Positions 1 through 12,691 of a stretch of DNA of 64,000 nt are shown here, in pieces. The notes beneath the pieces were generated by a model. The model searched no databases and was not told where the DNA came from. It saw only the letters and a list, made by a program, of their open reading frames with translations. The translations under genes and the position numbers were made by a program. The DNA lies in the NCBI RefSeq assembly GCF_028294535.1, contig NZ_JAQBIE010000001.1, positions 240,199 to 304,198 of the forward strand. Reading direction: 5' to 3'. This stretch comes from Paracoccus onchidii (GTDB lineage Bacteria > Pseudomonadota > Alphaproteobacteria > Rhodobacterales > Rhodobacteraceae). Position 1 is the first letter of the stretch; each line of letters begins with the position of its first letter.

Positions 1-539
1 ATTCGGGTGTCATGGTTCGCGGCTCCGGGCTTGCCTGGGATCTGCGCCGCAGCCAGCCCTATGAATGCTATGACGAGTTCGATTTCCAGATTCCCGTCGG
101 CAAGAATGGCGATTGTTATGACCGCTATCTGTGCCGCATGGAGGAAATGCGCCAGTCGGTCAGCATCATGCGTCAGGCGATTACCAAGCTGCGCGAACCG
201 AATGGGCAGGGCGACATTCTGGCGCGCGGCAAGCTGACTCCGCCCAAGCGTGGGGACATGAAGCGCGACATGGAAAGCCTGATCCACCATTTCAAGCTGT
301 ATACCGAAGGTTTCCATGTTCCGGCAGGCGAGGTCTATGCCGCGGTCGAGGCCCCAAAGGGCGAGTTCGGCGTTTATCTGGTCAGCGACGGAACGAACAA
401 GCCCTATCGCTCGAAGATCCGCGCGCCGGGTTATCTGCATCTGCAATCCATCGACTGGATGTCCAGGGGGCATATGCTGGCTGATGTGTCCGCCATAATC
501 GGAACAATGGACATTGTGTTCGGCGAGGTGGACCGCTGA
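1..539 (+). CDS. nuoD: NADH-quinone oxidoreductase subunit D (3' part)
   Basis: This is the C-terminal third of the 49-kDa subunit of complex I, a peripheral-arm protein that forms the quinone-binding site with NuoB at the membrane interface. The reading frame is open from base 3, so the start lies upstream of the window. Visible family landmarks are the RGSG turn, the D-x-Y-D-R-Y block followed by C-R-M-E-E-M, the [15 protein letters not shown] stretch, and the conserved end [14 protein letters not shown]. The stop overlaps the next start (TGATG), which implies translational coupling. Subunit order and coupling place it in the nuo operon that follows. Confidence 0.97.
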   Translation, partial: SGVMVRGSGLAWDLRRSQPYECYDEFDFQIPVGKNGDCYDRYLCRMEEMRQSVSIMRQAITKLREPNGQGDILARGKLTPPKRGDMKRDMESLIHHFKLYTEGFHVPAGEVYAAVEAPKGEFGVYLVSDGTNKPYRSKIRAPGYLHLQSIDWMSRGHMLADVSAIIGTMDIVFGEVDR

Positions 540-889
540 TGCTGCATGATCTGGTCCAGATTGTCGGCTGGCTGGTTGCCATCTGTCTTGGGGTGGTCAC
601 GTTGCTGCTGGCGTTCAACCGTCAAACCGGCCTCCGCCTGATCCAGCATCGGGTTGAAATGCTGCCGCAGGCGATGTTGGTGCGCTATGGTGCGCTGACA
701 TTGCTGGCCGTGATTGGTTCATGGCTTGGAACGCCGGTTTTCCTGTTCGCTGTCTTGATTGCGTTCTCCGCGATCGGGTTCGGCGATGCCTTCATATACC
801 GTCGGGCGGATCTTCCGTTCCGGCTTCACCTGGTCGTTGGCGGGGTTGCGTTGTTCGGCGCCCTGCTTGCATTGATCGCGAATAGCTGA
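539..889 (+). CDS. small membrane protein of unknown function in nuo operon
   Basis: I do not recognise a named family. The 116-residue product is almost entirely hydrophobic, with about three or four predicted membrane segments (near residues 6-27, 48-80 and 95-114) and a short charged linker carrying RRAD near residue 88. It starts on the last base of the nuoD stop and ends 7 bases before nuoE, so it is cotranscribed and translationally coupled. Unassigned frames at such positions are known in the Paracoccus denitrificans nuo cluster. A role in complex I assembly or stability is only inference from location. Confidence 0.8.
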   Translation: MLHDLVQIVGWLVAICLGVVTLLLAFNRQTGLRLIQHRVEMLPQAMLVRYGALTLLAVIGSWLGTPVFLFAVLIAFSAIGFGDAFIYRRADLPFRLHLVVGGVALFGALLALIANS

Positions 890-896
890 GGTCGTC

Positions 897-2102
897 ATGC
901 TGCGCCGCCTTTCCCCCGTCCAGCCCGACAGTTTCGAATTCACGCCCGCCAATCTGGAATGGGCCAGGGCGCAGATGACCAAATACCCCGAAGGTCGCCA
1001 GCAATCCGCCATCATTCCGGTGTTGTGGCGGGCGCAGGAACAAGAGGGCTGGCTGTCGCGCCCCGCGATCGAATATTGCGCTGATCTTCTTGGCATGGCC
1101 CATATTCGCGCCCTTGAGGTCGCGACATTTTACTTTATGTTCCAGCTTCAACCTGTTGGTAGCGTTGCAAATATTCAGATTTGTGGCACCACAAGCTGCA
1201 TGATTTGCGGGGCCGAAGAACTGGTCGAACTGTGTAAACGCAAGATCGCGGCGACACCGCATACCGTTTCCGCCGACGGCAAGTTCAGCTGGGAAGAGGT
1301 GGAATGTCTCGGGGCCTGCGCAAATGCGCCGATGGCGCAGATCGGCAAGGATTACTACGAAGATCTGACGCCCGCGAAGCTGGAAAAACTGATCGACGCC
1401 ATGTCGGACGGCAAGGTTCCGCTGCCCGGACCACAGAACGGGCGTTTTGCGTCCGAACCTGCCTCGGGTCTGACCAGCCTCAGGGATCTGCAGGGTGAAG
1501 CTGACGATTTGAACGCCAGCGCGTCCCTGGCGCGCCAACATGGCGAGACGCTCAAGCGGATCGATGGCACCGAAGCTCCGATCCTGACCAAGTGGCTTCC
1601 CAAGGATCGTCCTGATCAGGCTGTTGATCAGAAAACCGGTCAGAACGAGACAACCAAGGATGAACCGCGCCCCGCAAAGGGCAAGCCGGTTGACGCGACC
1701 GGGGTCACCAACCAGGAGGCACGCGCCGATACCGCCGGGCGTCCTGCGGCGACCGCAAAAGATGCCGACGGGCATAACGCTGCCGCAGGTCAGACCGGTG
1801 ATGTCGGCCGCCGTCCCGAGGGGCTCGATGCCCCGAGGGGGGGCTCTGCCGATGATCTCAAGATGATCAAGGGCGTCGGTCCCAAGCTCGAAGAGCTGCT
1901 GCACAGCCTCGGCTTTTTCCATTTTGACCAGATTGCGGCGTGGGGCAAGGAAGAGCTTGCCTGGGTCGATGCGAATCTGGAAGGTTTCAAGGGACGGGCA
2001 TCGCGGGACGAATGGGTGCTTCAGGCAAAAACACTGGCTGCGGGTGGTGAAACCGAATTTTCCCGACGAGCAGACGCCGATGGCCGTTACGATGAGGAGT
2101 AG
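897..2102 (+). CDS. nuoE: NADH-quinone oxidoreductase subunit E with C-terminal H3TH extension
   Basis: This is the 24-kDa thioredoxin-like subunit of the NADH-dehydrogenase module. The binuclear N1a cluster ligands are Cys96 and Cys101 (C-x4-C) and Cys137 and Cys141 (C-x3-C). The catalytic core ends near residue 200. Typical NuoE is about 160-240 residues, but this product has 401. The extra part is a low-complexity, charged linker (about 205-315) followed by a compact domain (about 318-385) beginning [17 protein letters not shown]. That domain looks like the helix-hairpin-helix/H3TH fold annotated as a predicted FEN1-like 5' nuclease (COG3743). The next gene carries a second copy. No nuclease acidic cluster is evident, so a scaffold role is more likely than catalysis. 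Confidence 0.95.
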   Translation: MLRRLSPVQPDSFEFTPANLEWARAQMTKYPEGRQQSAIIPVLWRAQEQEGWLSRPAIEYCADLLGMAHIRALEVATFYFMFQLQPVGSVANIQICGTTSCMICGAEELVELCKRKIAATPHTVSADGKFSWEEVECLGACANAPMAQIGKDYYEDLTPAKLEKLIDAMSDGKVPLPGPQNGRFASEPASGLTSLRDLQGEADDLNASASLARQHGETLKRIDGTEAPILTKWLPKDRPDQAVDQKTGQNETTKDEPRPAKGKPVDATGVTNQEARADTAGRPAATAKDADGHNAAAGQTGDVGRRPEGLDAPRGGSADDLKMIKGVGPKLEELLHSLGFFHFDQIAAWGKEELAWVDANLEGFKGRASRDEWVLQAKTLAAGGETEFSRRADADGRYDEE

Positions 2103-2134
2103 GACCACCGAAGCCTAGGATGGGATAGCGCAAG

Positions 2135-2731
2135 ATGACGACCAAGGATCATACCACAACCTGCTGGGCTGCCGGCATCGTGCTTGGATTGCTGGTTTGG
2201 ATCATGACTGCATGGCCAGGCGATCTGAACTGGTTTGAAGGTTTGGTTCTTGGTGTGGTGTCGGGCGTTGTCTTTGCCGCTTTTCTGGTTTGGCTGCTAT
2301 GTCGCGGCGAACCCGCAATGGATAGTGCGGATTGGCATCCCGTCCAGCATCGCAGCAGCTTTGAGGAAGATGTTCAGCTGCAGCCGCGCGGTGTCCAGAG
2401 CCAAGCGGCTTCAGTGTTTCTGGGCGATAGCGCCCCGGCTTTGGAACAGAAGGACGCGGATACGGGCACGGCTCCGGTCGCAACGGTTGATGATCTGAAG
2501 GAAATCAAGGGAATTGGCCCTAAACTGGAAGAAATGTTAAACGATCACGGCATCACCAGTTTCGCGCAGATCGCGACTTGGGATGATGAGCGGATCGATC
2601 ATTTCGCCGAACTGATCGGGCGCATGGGATCGCGGATTCGCAGCGATGACTGGGTGTCCCAGGCCAGAACCCTTGCCGCGGGCGGCACGACGGAATTTTC
2701 CAAGCGGGTCGAAGAGGGCGAGGTCAATTGA
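2135..2731 (+). CDS. membrane-anchored H3TH-domain protein in nuo operon
   Basis: The 198-residue product has two N-terminal hydrophobic segments (about 9-27 and 33-56), a polar linker, and a C-terminal domain (about 120-188) starting VDDLKEIKGIGPKLEEML. This domain is clearly homologous to the tail of the preceding NuoE: both end in W-V-x-Q-A-[KR]-TLAAGG-x-TEFS. The helix-hairpin-helix-like GIGPKLEE turn is the hallmark of COG3743-type proteins. The stop overlaps the next ATG (TGATG). Duplication of this domain in adjacent genes, one fused to a complex I subunit and one membrane-tethered, suggests pairing or anchoring. That is inference. Confidence 0.8.
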   Translation: MTTKDHTTTCWAAGIVLGLLVWIMTAWPGDLNWFEGLVLGVVSGVVFAAFLVWLLCRGEPAMDSADWHPVQHRSSFEEDVQLQPRGVQSQAASVFLGDSAPALEQKDADTGTAPVATVDDLKEIKGIGPKLEEMLNDHGITSFAQIATWDDERIDHFAELIGRMGSRIRSDDWVSQARTLAAGGTTEFSKRVEEGEVN

Positions 2732-2946
2732 TGGCCGGACCGACGGATCGCGACTCGGTGCAAATGAGGCTGGCGGCGATCGTGATCGCCGTAACAATGC
2801 TGCTCTGGCTGGCTGTGCAATGGCTGGGCGGGCAATATGGATGGGCGGCGAAATGGGCTTTTCTGGCTGATCTTGCCGCGATTGGTGCTTTTGTCTGGTC
2901 GCTGTTGGTGACCTGGCGTATCTGGCGTCGCAGAAACGATGCGTAA
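2731..2946 (+). CDS. DUF5337-like small membrane protein
   Basis: This 71-residue protein has two membrane segments (about 12-32 and 40-62) and a basic C-terminal tail (RIWRRRND). It resembles the DUF5337 family found between nuo genes in Rhodobacterales. The ATG at 2731 overlaps the upstream TGA; a TTG at 2728 is in frame but less likely. Function is unknown. Its fixed place just before nuoF suggests an accessory role for complex I. Confidence 0.75.
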   Translation: MAGPTDRDSVQMRLAAIVIAVTMLLWLAVQWLGGQYGWAAKWAFLADLAAIGAFVWSLLVTWRIWRRRNDA

Positions 2947-2974
2947 CGCCCGGACGATGAGGATTGATAGTTAG

Positions 2975-4373
<1,399 letters not shown>

Positions 4374-4377
<4 letters not shown>

Positions 4378-4793
4378 CCGGATTCATGCACCGCACATGT
4401 ATCGCCCTTGTCCTGGCGGTTGTTGCCGCCGGGCTCTCGCCGGCACAGGCGCTGGAGCCGCTGAGCAACCAGTGCTATATCAATGACCGGTTGATTGCCG
4501 CACGGATTGCCGATCGGATCCGGCGTGAATGCCCAAGCATCGATGCGCGTATGGTCTATGCCTTCATGCAGGCGCGCGAGCTGAAGAAATACGCGCGCAA
4601 TCAAGGCTATAGCGAGGCGCAGATCGATGCGTTTCTCGACAGCAAGCCCGACAAGAAACGGATCTATGCCGCAGCGGATGATTATATGGCCCGCAATGGC
4701 GTGAAATCGGGCGATGCCGAGAGCTATTGCCGCCTCGGACGGGACGAAATCGCACGGAAGACGGTCACCGGATCGCTTCTGAGTGCCAAGTAA
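4374..4793 (+). CDS. periplasmic DUF5333-like protein
   Basis: The 139-residue product begins with a classical signal peptide: a basic start, a hydrophobic core [12 protein letters not shown], and a cleavage-like AQA near residue 26. A small helical domain follows, with two cysteines (QC-YIND near 33 and SYC-RLG near 119) that could pair. It resembles DUF5333 proteins seen in Rhodobacterales nuo operons. GGAGG lies 8 bases upstream of the ATG at 4374; a second ATG at 4386 is possible. It is exported, so any complex I link would be on the periplasmic side. Function is unknown. Confidence 0.75.
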
Positions 4794-4804
4794 GGAATGC
4801 AGTG

Positions 4805-6829
4805 ATGGCCGATTTGCGGACAATCAAGATTGATGGCAACGAGATCGATGTCGATCCCAATCTGACCTTGATCCAGGCCTGCGAGCAGGCCGGGATCGAA
4901 ATTCCGCGTTTCTGCTATCATGAACGCCTGTCGATTGCGGGCAATTGCCGGATGTGTCTGGTCGAGGTCGTGGGCGGCCCGCCCAAACCCGCCGCGTCCT
5001 GTGCCATGCAGGTCAAGGATCTGCGCCCCGGACCCGAAGGTGCCCCACCCGAGGTCCGCACCAACAGCCCGATGGTCAAGAAGGCCCGCGAGGGCGTGAT
5101 GGAATTCCTGCTGATCAACCACCCGCTGGACTGCCCGATCTGCGATCAGGGCGGTGAATGCGACCTGCAGGATCAGGCCATGGCTTATGGCGTGGATTTC
5201 AGCCGCTATCGCGAACCCAAGCGCGCCTCGGACGAGTTGAACCTTGGTCCGCTGGTCGAAACCCATATGACGCGCTGCATCAGCTGCACCCGCTGCGTGC
5301 GTTTCACCACCGAGGTCGCGGGCATCAGCCAGATGGGCCAGACCGGCCGTGGCGAGGACAGCGAGATTACCAGCTATCTGAACGAGACGCTGGCCTCGAA
5401 CCTGCAGGGCAACATTATCGACCTGTGCCCGGTCGGTGCGCTGGTCAGCAAGCCCTATGCCTTTACCGCCCGTCCGTGGGAATTGACCAAGACCGAGACC
5501 ATCGACGTGATGGACGCGCTTGGCAGCAATATCCGCGTGGACACCAAGGGCCGCGAAGTCATGCGCATCATGCCGCGCAACCATGACGGCGTGAACGAGG
5601 AATGGATCAGCGACAAGACCCGCTTCGTCTGGGACGGCCTGCGCCGTCAGCGTCTGGACAAACCCTATATTCGCGAAAACGGCAAGCTGCGCCCCGCCAC
5701 CTGGCCCGAGGCGCTGACCGCCGCGACCCGCGCAATGACCGGCAAGAAGGTTGCCGGTCTGATCGGTGATCTGGCCCCGGTCGAAGCTGCGTTCAGCCTG
5801 AAGACGTTGATCGAGGGCATGGATGGCAAGGTCGAATGCCGCACCGACAACGCGCGCCTGCCCATTGGTAATCGCAGCGCCTATGTCGGAACGGCTACGA
5901 TCGAGGATATCGACAATGCCGCGATGATCCAGCTGATCGGCACCAACCCGCGCGAAGAAGCGCCGGTCCTGAACGCCCGGATTCGCAGCGCCTGGATCAA
6001 TGGCGCACAGATCGGACTGGTCGGTGAGGTGGTCGATCTGACCTATGATTATGCGCATGTCGGAACGGACCGAGCTGCGCTGGAAGGTCTGTCCGATCGC
6101 AAGATCAGCGACGAGACGCGCGAAGCGCCCTCGCTTGTGATCGTGGGGCAGGGTGCCATCCGCGAAGCCGATGGCGAGGCGGTTCTGGCCCATGCGATGA
6201 AGCTGGCCGAGAACAGCAACTCCAAGTTGCTGATCCTGCACAGCGCCGCGTCGCGCGTGGGGGCCATGGATGTCGGCGCCGTGACGGACGGTGGCCTGAC
6301 CGCCGCCATCGACGGGGCCGAGGTGATCTATAACCTTGGGGCCGACGAGGTCGAAATCGACGCCGGTGCCTTCGTGATCTATCAGGGCAGCCACGGTGAT
6401 CGTGGCGCCCATCGCGCCGACATCATCCTGCCCGCTGCCTGCTATACCGAGGAAAACGGCCTGTTCGTGAATACCGAAGGCCGCCCGCAACTGGCCATGC
6501 GCGCCAATTTCGCACCGGGCGAGGCCAAGGAAAACTGGGCCATCCTGCGGGCGTTGTCCGCTGAACTGGGGCAGCAATTGCCCTGGGATAGCCTAGCGCA
6601 ACTGCGGACGGCGCTTGTACAGGCCGTGCCGCATTTGGCCAAGGTTGATCAGGTGCCCGAAAACGCCTGGCAGCCGCTGGTTGCAGCGGATCTTGGAAAA
6701 GCCGATTTTGTGAATCCGATCAAGGATTTCTACCTGACGAACCCGATCGCGCGCAGCTCTCCCCTGATGGCCGAGCTGTCGCGGATGGCCTTGGCACGCC
6801 GTTCGGTTTCGGCCGTAGCAGCGGAGTAA
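4805..6829 (+). CDS. nuoG: NADH-quinone oxidoreductase subunit G
   Basis: This is the 75-kDa iron-sulfur subunit of complex I, with 674 residues. The N-terminal ferredoxin domain carries N1b ligands Cys37, Cys48, Cys51 and Cys66. Next come the H-x3-C-x2-C-x5-C type N5 segment ([15 protein letters not shown], about 102-118) and the N4 ligands in CISCTRC plus [10 protein letters not shown] (about 158-215). A molybdopterin oxidoreductase-like domain without cofactor function follows. ATG 4805 matches the family N terminus ([11 protein letters not shown]). The frame is open further upstream into the previous gene, but that part is not NuoG-like. It lies 11 bases after the DUF5333-like gene. Confidence 0.98.
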   Translation: MADLRTIKIDGNEIDVDPNLTLIQACEQAGIEIPRFCYHERLSIAGNCRMCLVEVVGGPPKPAASCAMQVKDLRPGPEGAPPEVRTNSPMVKKAREGVMEFLLINHPLDCPICDQGGECDLQDQAMAYGVDFSRYREPKRASDELNLGPLVETHMTRCISCTRCVRFTTEVAGISQMGQTGRGEDSEITSYLNETLASNLQGNIIDLCPVGALVSKPYAFTARPWELTKTETIDVMDALGSNIRVDTKGREVMRIMPRNHDGVNEEWISDKTRFVWDGLRRQRLDKPYIRENGKLRPATWPEALTAATRAMTGKKVAGLIGDLAPVEAAFSLKTLIEGMDGKVECRTDNARLPIGNRSAYVGTATIEDIDNAAMIQLIGTNPREEAPVLNARIRSAWINGAQIGLVGEVVDLTYDYAHVGTDRAALEGLSDRKISDETREAPSLVIVGQGAIREADGEAVLAHAMKLAENSNSKLLILHSAASRVGAMDVGAVTDGGLTAAIDGAEVIYNLGADEVEIDAGAFVIYQGSHGDRGAHRADIILPAACYTEENGLFVNTEGRPQLAMRANFAPGEAKENWAILRALSAELGQQLPWDSLAQLRTALVQAVPHLAKVDQVPENAWQPLVAADLGKADFVNPIKDFYLTNPIARSSPLMAELSRMALARRSVSAVAAE

Positions 6830-6833
6830 GGAC

Positions 6834-7613
6834 ATGCAGCCAGCCCTTCGCCAGCCCCTGACAGTCGCCGCCGCGCTGGTCGCGTGCGGGCTGGTCTGGG
6901 GGTGTTCCGGGGACAATCGGGATGGTCGTCCGCCGGAAAAACCCGATCACGTTACTGCGCAGGTGGTGACCGATGGCAAGGTGGGAGGCAAGCCCGCGCT
7001 CAGCCGCGCGCGCATCTCGACGAAATCGGGTGAGATCCTGATCCTCGAAGAAGACGGCAGCGTCACGAAGATGGATCTCGACAGCGATGCCGGGCGCGAT
7101 GCCTTCGACGTGACCGAGGCGGATCTTATGGCGTTGAACGCCAATCTCGATCTTGATTTCGGTGCCGGCCGGGGGGGATCGCTGCCAAGCTATCGCTCTG
7201 GGCGCAAGACGGCGCAGGAAAAGGCGCTGGAGGAATTTGCAAAGCGCACACAGCCTGCCTTGCCCGATTGGGATGAAAGCAGGATCGTCGAAGCCGAAGA
7301 TTTCATCGGCAGCAAGGTGGCGACCCTCGGCGATGGTGACCGGGCCGATCTGGTCGAGGTCACGGCAAATCTGCGCGAAGGGGTGGACGCCGATATCGCG
7401 TTTTCGTATGCGACCTGTGCACTTGCCGGATGGGCAAAGGGCGAGGGCGCGAAATATGGGCGTCATATCCGCACGCTACAGCAGACACGTGACGGAAAAT
7501 TGCTGATTGGCGCGGCCTTTACAATATCGGACAGCAAGCCCATGGGGCTGCGCGTCATGGAAACGAATGAGACCTTGCGCGAGTGCAAGGCACGCGGCAT
7601 TCCCGCGGCGTAA
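6834..7613 (+). CDS. putative lipoprotein of unknown function in nuo operon
   Basis: The 259-residue product has a short signal sequence ending in a lipobox-like VWGC (Cys24), followed by a hydrophilic charged region (SGDNRDGRPPEKPD) typical of a lipoprotein linker. The rest is a soluble domain rich in Asp and Glu with two later cysteines (TCALAG and RECKARG). No family is recognised. It sits 4 bases after nuoG and 18 bases before nuoH, so it is within the operon. The tryptophan at -2 of the lipobox is unusual, so simple secretion is an alternative. Confidence 0.7.
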   Translation: MQPALRQPLTVAAALVACGLVWGCSGDNRDGRPPEKPDHVTAQVVTDGKVGGKPALSRARISTKSGEILILEEDGSVTKMDLDSDAGRDAFDVTEADLMALNANLDLDFGAGRGGSLPSYRSGRKTAQEKALEEFAKRTQPALPDWDESRIVEAEDFIGSKVATLGDGDRADLVEVTANLREGVDADIAFSYATCALAGWAKGEGAKYGRHIRTLQQTRDGKLLIGAAFTISDSKPMGLRVMETNETLRECKARGIPAA

Positions 7614-7631
7614 GGAAGAGGAACAGGCGTC

Positions 7632-8663
7632 ATGGCTGATTTTTGGGCATCTTCCTGGGGCACTGCGTTGATCCTGCTTTTGCAGGGTCTTGCGCTGATC
7701 GCCTTCGTGATGCTGTCGCTGGTCTATATGGTCTATGGCGACCGCAAGATCTGGGCTGCGGTGCAGATGCGGCGCGGTCCCAATGTGGTTGGTCCCTGGG
7801 GGCTGTTCCAGACCTTCGCGGATGCGCTGAAATACATCGTCAAGGAAATCGTGGTTCCGGCGGGCGCGGACAAGTTCGTGTTCTTTCTGGCACCTTTCCT
7901 GTCGATGACGCTTGCGTTGACCGCGTTCGTTGCGATTCCCTTCGCGCCGGGCTGGGTCATGGCCAATATCAATGTTGGCGTGTTGTTCATCTTCGCGGTT
8001 TCCTCGCTTGAGGTATATGGCGTGATCATGGGCGGATGGGCGTCGAACTCGAAATATCCGTTTCTGGGATCGTTGCGCTCGGCGGCACAGATGATTTCCT
8101 ATGAGGTCAGCCTGGGCCTGATCATCGTTGGCATCATCATCTCGACCGGATCGATGAACCTGACCGCCATTGTCGAGGCGCAGCGCGGGGCAGGGCTGTT
8201 GTCCTGGTACTGGCTGCCGCATCTGCCGATGCTGGTGCTGTTCTTTGTCAGCGCGCTGGCCGAAACGAACCGCCCGCCCTTTGACCTTCCCGAAGCGGAA
8301 TCGGAACTGGTCGCGGGCTTCATGGTCGAATATTCCTCGACGCCCTATCTGTTGTTCATGGCCGGCGAATACATCGCCATGTGGCTGATGTGCGCACTGA
8401 TAAGCCTGCTGTTCTTCGGTGGCTGGCTGTCGCCGATCCCCGGCATCCCGGACGGTGCGCTGTGGATGTTCATCAAGATGGTGTTCTGGTTCTTCATGTT
8501 CGCCATGGTGAAGGCCATCGTGCCCCGCTATCGCTATGACCAATTGATGCGCATCGGCTGGAAAGTGTTTCTGCCCCTGTCGCTGGCCTGGGTGGTCGTC
8601 GTGGCGTTCCTTGCGAAATTCGAAGTCTTCGGGACCTTCTGGGCCCGTTGGGCAGGAGTATAA
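7632..8663 (+). CDS. nuoH: NADH-quinone oxidoreductase subunit H
   Basis: This membrane subunit links the peripheral arm to the proton-pumping arm and forms much of the quinone chamber. At 343 residues it has the usual length, with about eight hydrophobic segments. Conserved family blocks include the first cytoplasmic loop ([17 protein letters not shown]), the acidic [20 protein letters not shown] loop near 215-234, and the C-terminal [10 protein letters not shown] stretch. Nuo operon context on both sides supports the call. Confidence 0.98.
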   Translation: MADFWASSWGTALILLLQGLALIAFVMLSLVYMVYGDRKIWAAVQMRRGPNVVGPWGLFQTFADALKYIVKEIVVPAGADKFVFFLAPFLSMTLALTAFVAIPFAPGWVMANINVGVLFIFAVSSLEVYGVIMGGWASNSKYPFLGSLRSAAQMISYEVSLGLIIVGIIISTGSMNLTAIVEAQRGAGLLSWYWLPHLPMLVLFFVSALAETNRPPFDLPEAESELVAGFMVEYSSTPYLLFMAGEYIAMWLMCALISLLFFGGWLSPIPGIPDGALWMFIKMVFWFFMFAMVKAIVPRYRYDQLMRIGWKVFLPLSLAWVVVVAFLAKFEVFGTFWARWAGV

Positions 8664-9564
<901 letters not shown>

Positions 9565-9568
<4 letters not shown>

Positions 9569-10163
9569 TCACCTTTGCCTTCTACCTGTTCGCAATTTCG
9601 GTCTGCATCTCGGGCTTCATGGTCGTTCTGGCACGCAACCCGGTGCATTCGGTTCTGTGGCTGATCCTGGCCTTTCTGTCGGCGGCGGGACTGTTTGTTC
9701 TGCAAGGGGCCGAATTCGTCGCGATGCTGCTGATCATCGTTTATGTCGGCGCGGTAGCCGTGCTGTTCCTGTTCGTGGTGATGATGCTGGATGTCGATTT
9801 TGCCGAGTTGAAGGGCGAGTTCGCGCGCTATCTGCCACTTGGCGGCCTGATCGCGGTCGTGCTGCTGGCACAGTTGGCGATCGGTTTCGGCGTCTGGGAA
9901 AGTTCGGAACTGGCCGAAGGGCTGCGGGCGGCGCCGATTGCCGCAGATACGATGAATACACATGCAATCGGCACGGTATTGTATGACCGCTATCTTCTGC
10001 CGTTCCAGTTTGCCGGCCTGATCCTGCTGGTTGCCATGATTGGTGCCATTACCCTGACCATGCGCCACCGCAAGGACGTCAAGCGTCAGGACGTGGTTGC
10101 CCAGATGCATCGTGACCCGGCAAAGGCGATGGAACTGAGGAATGTGAAGCCCGGGCAGGGGCT

Positions 10164-10167
<4 letters not shown>
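9565..10167 (+). CDS. nuoJ: NADH-quinone oxidoreductase subunit J
   Basis: This 200-residue membrane subunit of the proton-translocating arm has about five membrane segments. The conserved [16 protein letters not shown] helix (about 59-74) has the kinked pi-bulge signature of the family. Its start overlaps the upstream stop by 4 bases. The C-terminal tail is hydrophilic. A 26-codon TTG frame overlaps its stop. Confidence 0.97.
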
Positions 10168-10572
<405 letters not shown>

Positions 10573-10578
10573 GAGGTC

Positions 10579-12690
10579 ATGGCGCAATTCATTCTCTTTG
10601 CCCCGCTTTTGGGCGCGATCATTGCCGGGTTCGGCTGGCGGATGATCGGCGAACAGGCCGCGCAATATCTGACCACGGGCATCCTGTTCGCGGCCTGCTT
10701 GTTCAGCTGGATCATCTTTCTGGGCTTTGACGGCGAGGTTCGTCACCTGCCGGTCATGGACTGGGTCGTATCGGGCGATTTCACCAGCGAATGGGCCATC
10801 CGGCTGGACCGGCTGACGGCCATCATGCTGATCGTCGTGACATCGGTTTCGGCGCTCGTGCATCTTTATTCGATGGGCTACATGGCCCATGACGAGAACT
10901 TCACACACGACGAGAACTACAAGGCGCGTTTCTTCGCCTATCTGTCCTTCTTTACCTTCGCCATGCTGATGCTGGTGACGGCCGACAACCTGCTGCAGAT
11001 GTTCTTTGGCTGGGAAGGCGTCGGCGTCGCGTCCTATCTGCTGATCGGTTTCTATTACAAGAAACAATCCGCGGGCGCGGCCGCGATGAAAGCCTTCATC
11101 GTGAACCGGGTTGGCGATTTCGGCTTTCTTCTGGGTATCTTTGGCCTGTTCTGGATGACCGGTTCGATCCAGTTCGACACGATCTTCGGGCAGGTTCCCG
11201 CGCTGGCGCAGACCCAGATGCATTTCCTGTGGCGCGACTGGAACGCGGCCGAGGTTCTGGCCGTGTTGCTGTTCATCGGCGCGATGGGCAAGTCGGCGCA
11301 ATTGTTGTTGCACACTTGGCTGCCCGACGCGATGGAGGGCCCGACGCCCGTTTCGGCGCTGATCCATGCCGCGACCATGGTGACGGCCGGTGTGTTTCTG
11401 GTTTGCCGGATGTCGCCGCTTTATGAATTCGCGCCCGATGCCAAGACCTTCATCACCGTCATCGGTGCGACGACGGCTTTCTTTGCGGCGACGGTCGGGC
11501 TGGTGCAGAACGACATCAAGCGCGTCATCGCCTATTCGACCTGCTCGCAGCTGGGCTACATGTTCGTTGCGGCAGGTGTCGGTGTCTATTCGGTCGCGAT
11601 GTTCCACCTGCTGACACATGCCTTTTTCAAGGCCATGCTGTTTCTGGGTGCGGGTTCGGTGATCCACGCCATGCATCACGAACAGGACATGCGCAACTAT
11701 GGCGGTCTGCGCAAGAAGATCCCGCTGACCTTCTGGGCGATGCTGATCGGCACGCTGGCCATTACCGGTGTCGGGATTCCGCTGACGCATATCGGTTTTG
11801 CCGGGTTCCTGTCGAAGGATGCGGTGATCGAAAGCGCATGGGCCGGCAACAACTATGCCTTCTGGATGTTGGTCATCGCGGCCGCGTTTACCAGCTTTTA
11901 CAGCTGGCGGCTGATGTTCCTGACCTTCTGGGGAAAACCGCGGGGCGATCATCATGCGCATGAGCACGCCCATGAAAGCCCGCGCGTCATGACCGTTCCT
12001 TTGGGTGTTCTGGCGGTCGGTGCGATCTTTGCCGGGATGGTCTGGTATGGTCCGTTCTTCGGCAGCCATGACAAGGTGGCGCAATTCTTCCATATGGGCC
12101 ATGGCGAAGCCCATGCCACGGCGGAACATGGCGGCGAAGCTGACGCACATGGCGACGATCATGGCGCGCCCGCTGACGCCACGCATGCCGTCGACGCACC
12201 TGAAGGCGCCGAGACCGGACATGCAGAGGTCGCGGCCCCCGTGGGTGGCGCGATTTACATGCATCCCGACAATCATGTTCTGGACGAGGCCCACCACGCG
12301 CCCACTTGGGTCAAGGTCTCGCCGTTCATCGCCATGCTGTCGGGTCTGCTTCTGGCATGGATTTTCTATATCCGCAGCCCCGAGGCACCGGCCAAACTGG
12401 CTGCGCAACAGCCGGTTCTTTACCGGTTCCTGTTGAACAAATGGTATTTCGACGAAGTTTACGACGTGGTTTTTGTCCGTCCTGCCAAGTGGTTGGGCCG
12501 AACCCTGTGGACGGGCGGGGACGGAGCCGTTATCGACGGCGCCATCAACGGTGTCGCCATGGGAATCATTCCGCGGCTGACACGGTTTGCCGGGCGACTG
12601 CAGTCGGGCTATCTGTTCCACTATGCTTTCGCGATGGTGCTGGGCATCGTGGGCTTGCTGATCTGGGTGATGATGCGGGGAACGCACTGA
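10579..12690 (+). CDS. nuoL: NADH-quinone oxidoreductase subunit L
   Basis: This is the distal antiporter-like subunit with the long lateral helix. It has 703 residues and many hydrophobic segments. Family blocks include the [19 protein letters not shown] signature (about 136-155), the [27 protein letters not shown] region (about 248-275) with its key lysines and glutamate, and the [24 protein letters not shown] loop. An insert of about 120 residues between late helices (about 453-575) is very rich in His, Asp, Glu and Ala ([11 protein letters not shown] and further His clusters). Short versions of this loop are common, and this one is long. The start is 6 bases after nuoK. Confidence 0.98.
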   Translation: MAQFILFAPLLGAIIAGFGWRMIGEQAAQYLTTGILFAACLFSWIIFLGFDGEVRHLPVMDWVVSGDFTSEWAIRLDRLTAIMLIVVTSVSALVHLYSMGYMAHDENFTHDENYKARFFAYLSFFTFAMLMLVTADNLLQMFFGWEGVGVASYLLIGFYYKKQSAGAAAMKAFIVNRVGDFGFLLGIFGLFWMTGSIQFDTIFGQVPALAQTQMHFLWRDWNAAEVLAVLLFIGAMGKSAQLLLHTWLPDAMEGPTPVSALIHAATMVTAGVFLVCRMSPLYEFAPDAKTFITVIGATTAFFAATVGLVQNDIKRVIAYSTCSQLGYMFVAAGVGVYSVAMFHLLTHAFFKAMLFLGAGSVIHAMHHEQDMRNYGGLRKKIPLTFWAMLIGTLAITGVGIPLTHIGFAGFLSKDAVIESAWAGNNYAFWMLVIAAAFTSFYSWRLMFLTFWGKPRGDHHAHEHAHESPRVMTVPLGVLAVGAIFAGMVWYGPFFGSHDKVAQFFHMGHGEAHATAEHGGEADAHGDDHGAPADATHAVDAPEGAETGHAEVAAPVGGAIYMHPDNHVLDEAHHAPTWVKVSPFIAMLSGLLLAWIFYIRSPEAPAKLAAQQPVLYRFLLNKWYFDEVYDVVFVRPAKWLGRTLWTGGDGAVIDGAINGVAMGIIPRLTRFAGRLQSGYLFHYAFAMVLGIVGLLIWVMMRGTH

Positions 12691-12691
12691 C

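Noticed and set aside
792..2108. Long minus-strand open frame (438 codons) opposite nuoE
   Set aside because: No recognisable family, composition is that of an antisense shadow in GC-rich DNA, and it lies opposite clear nuoE.
4724..6577. Minus-strand open frame of over 600 codons opposite nuoG
   Set aside because: Shadow of NuoG codon usage; no domain, no ribosome-binding site, and the plus strand is unambiguous.
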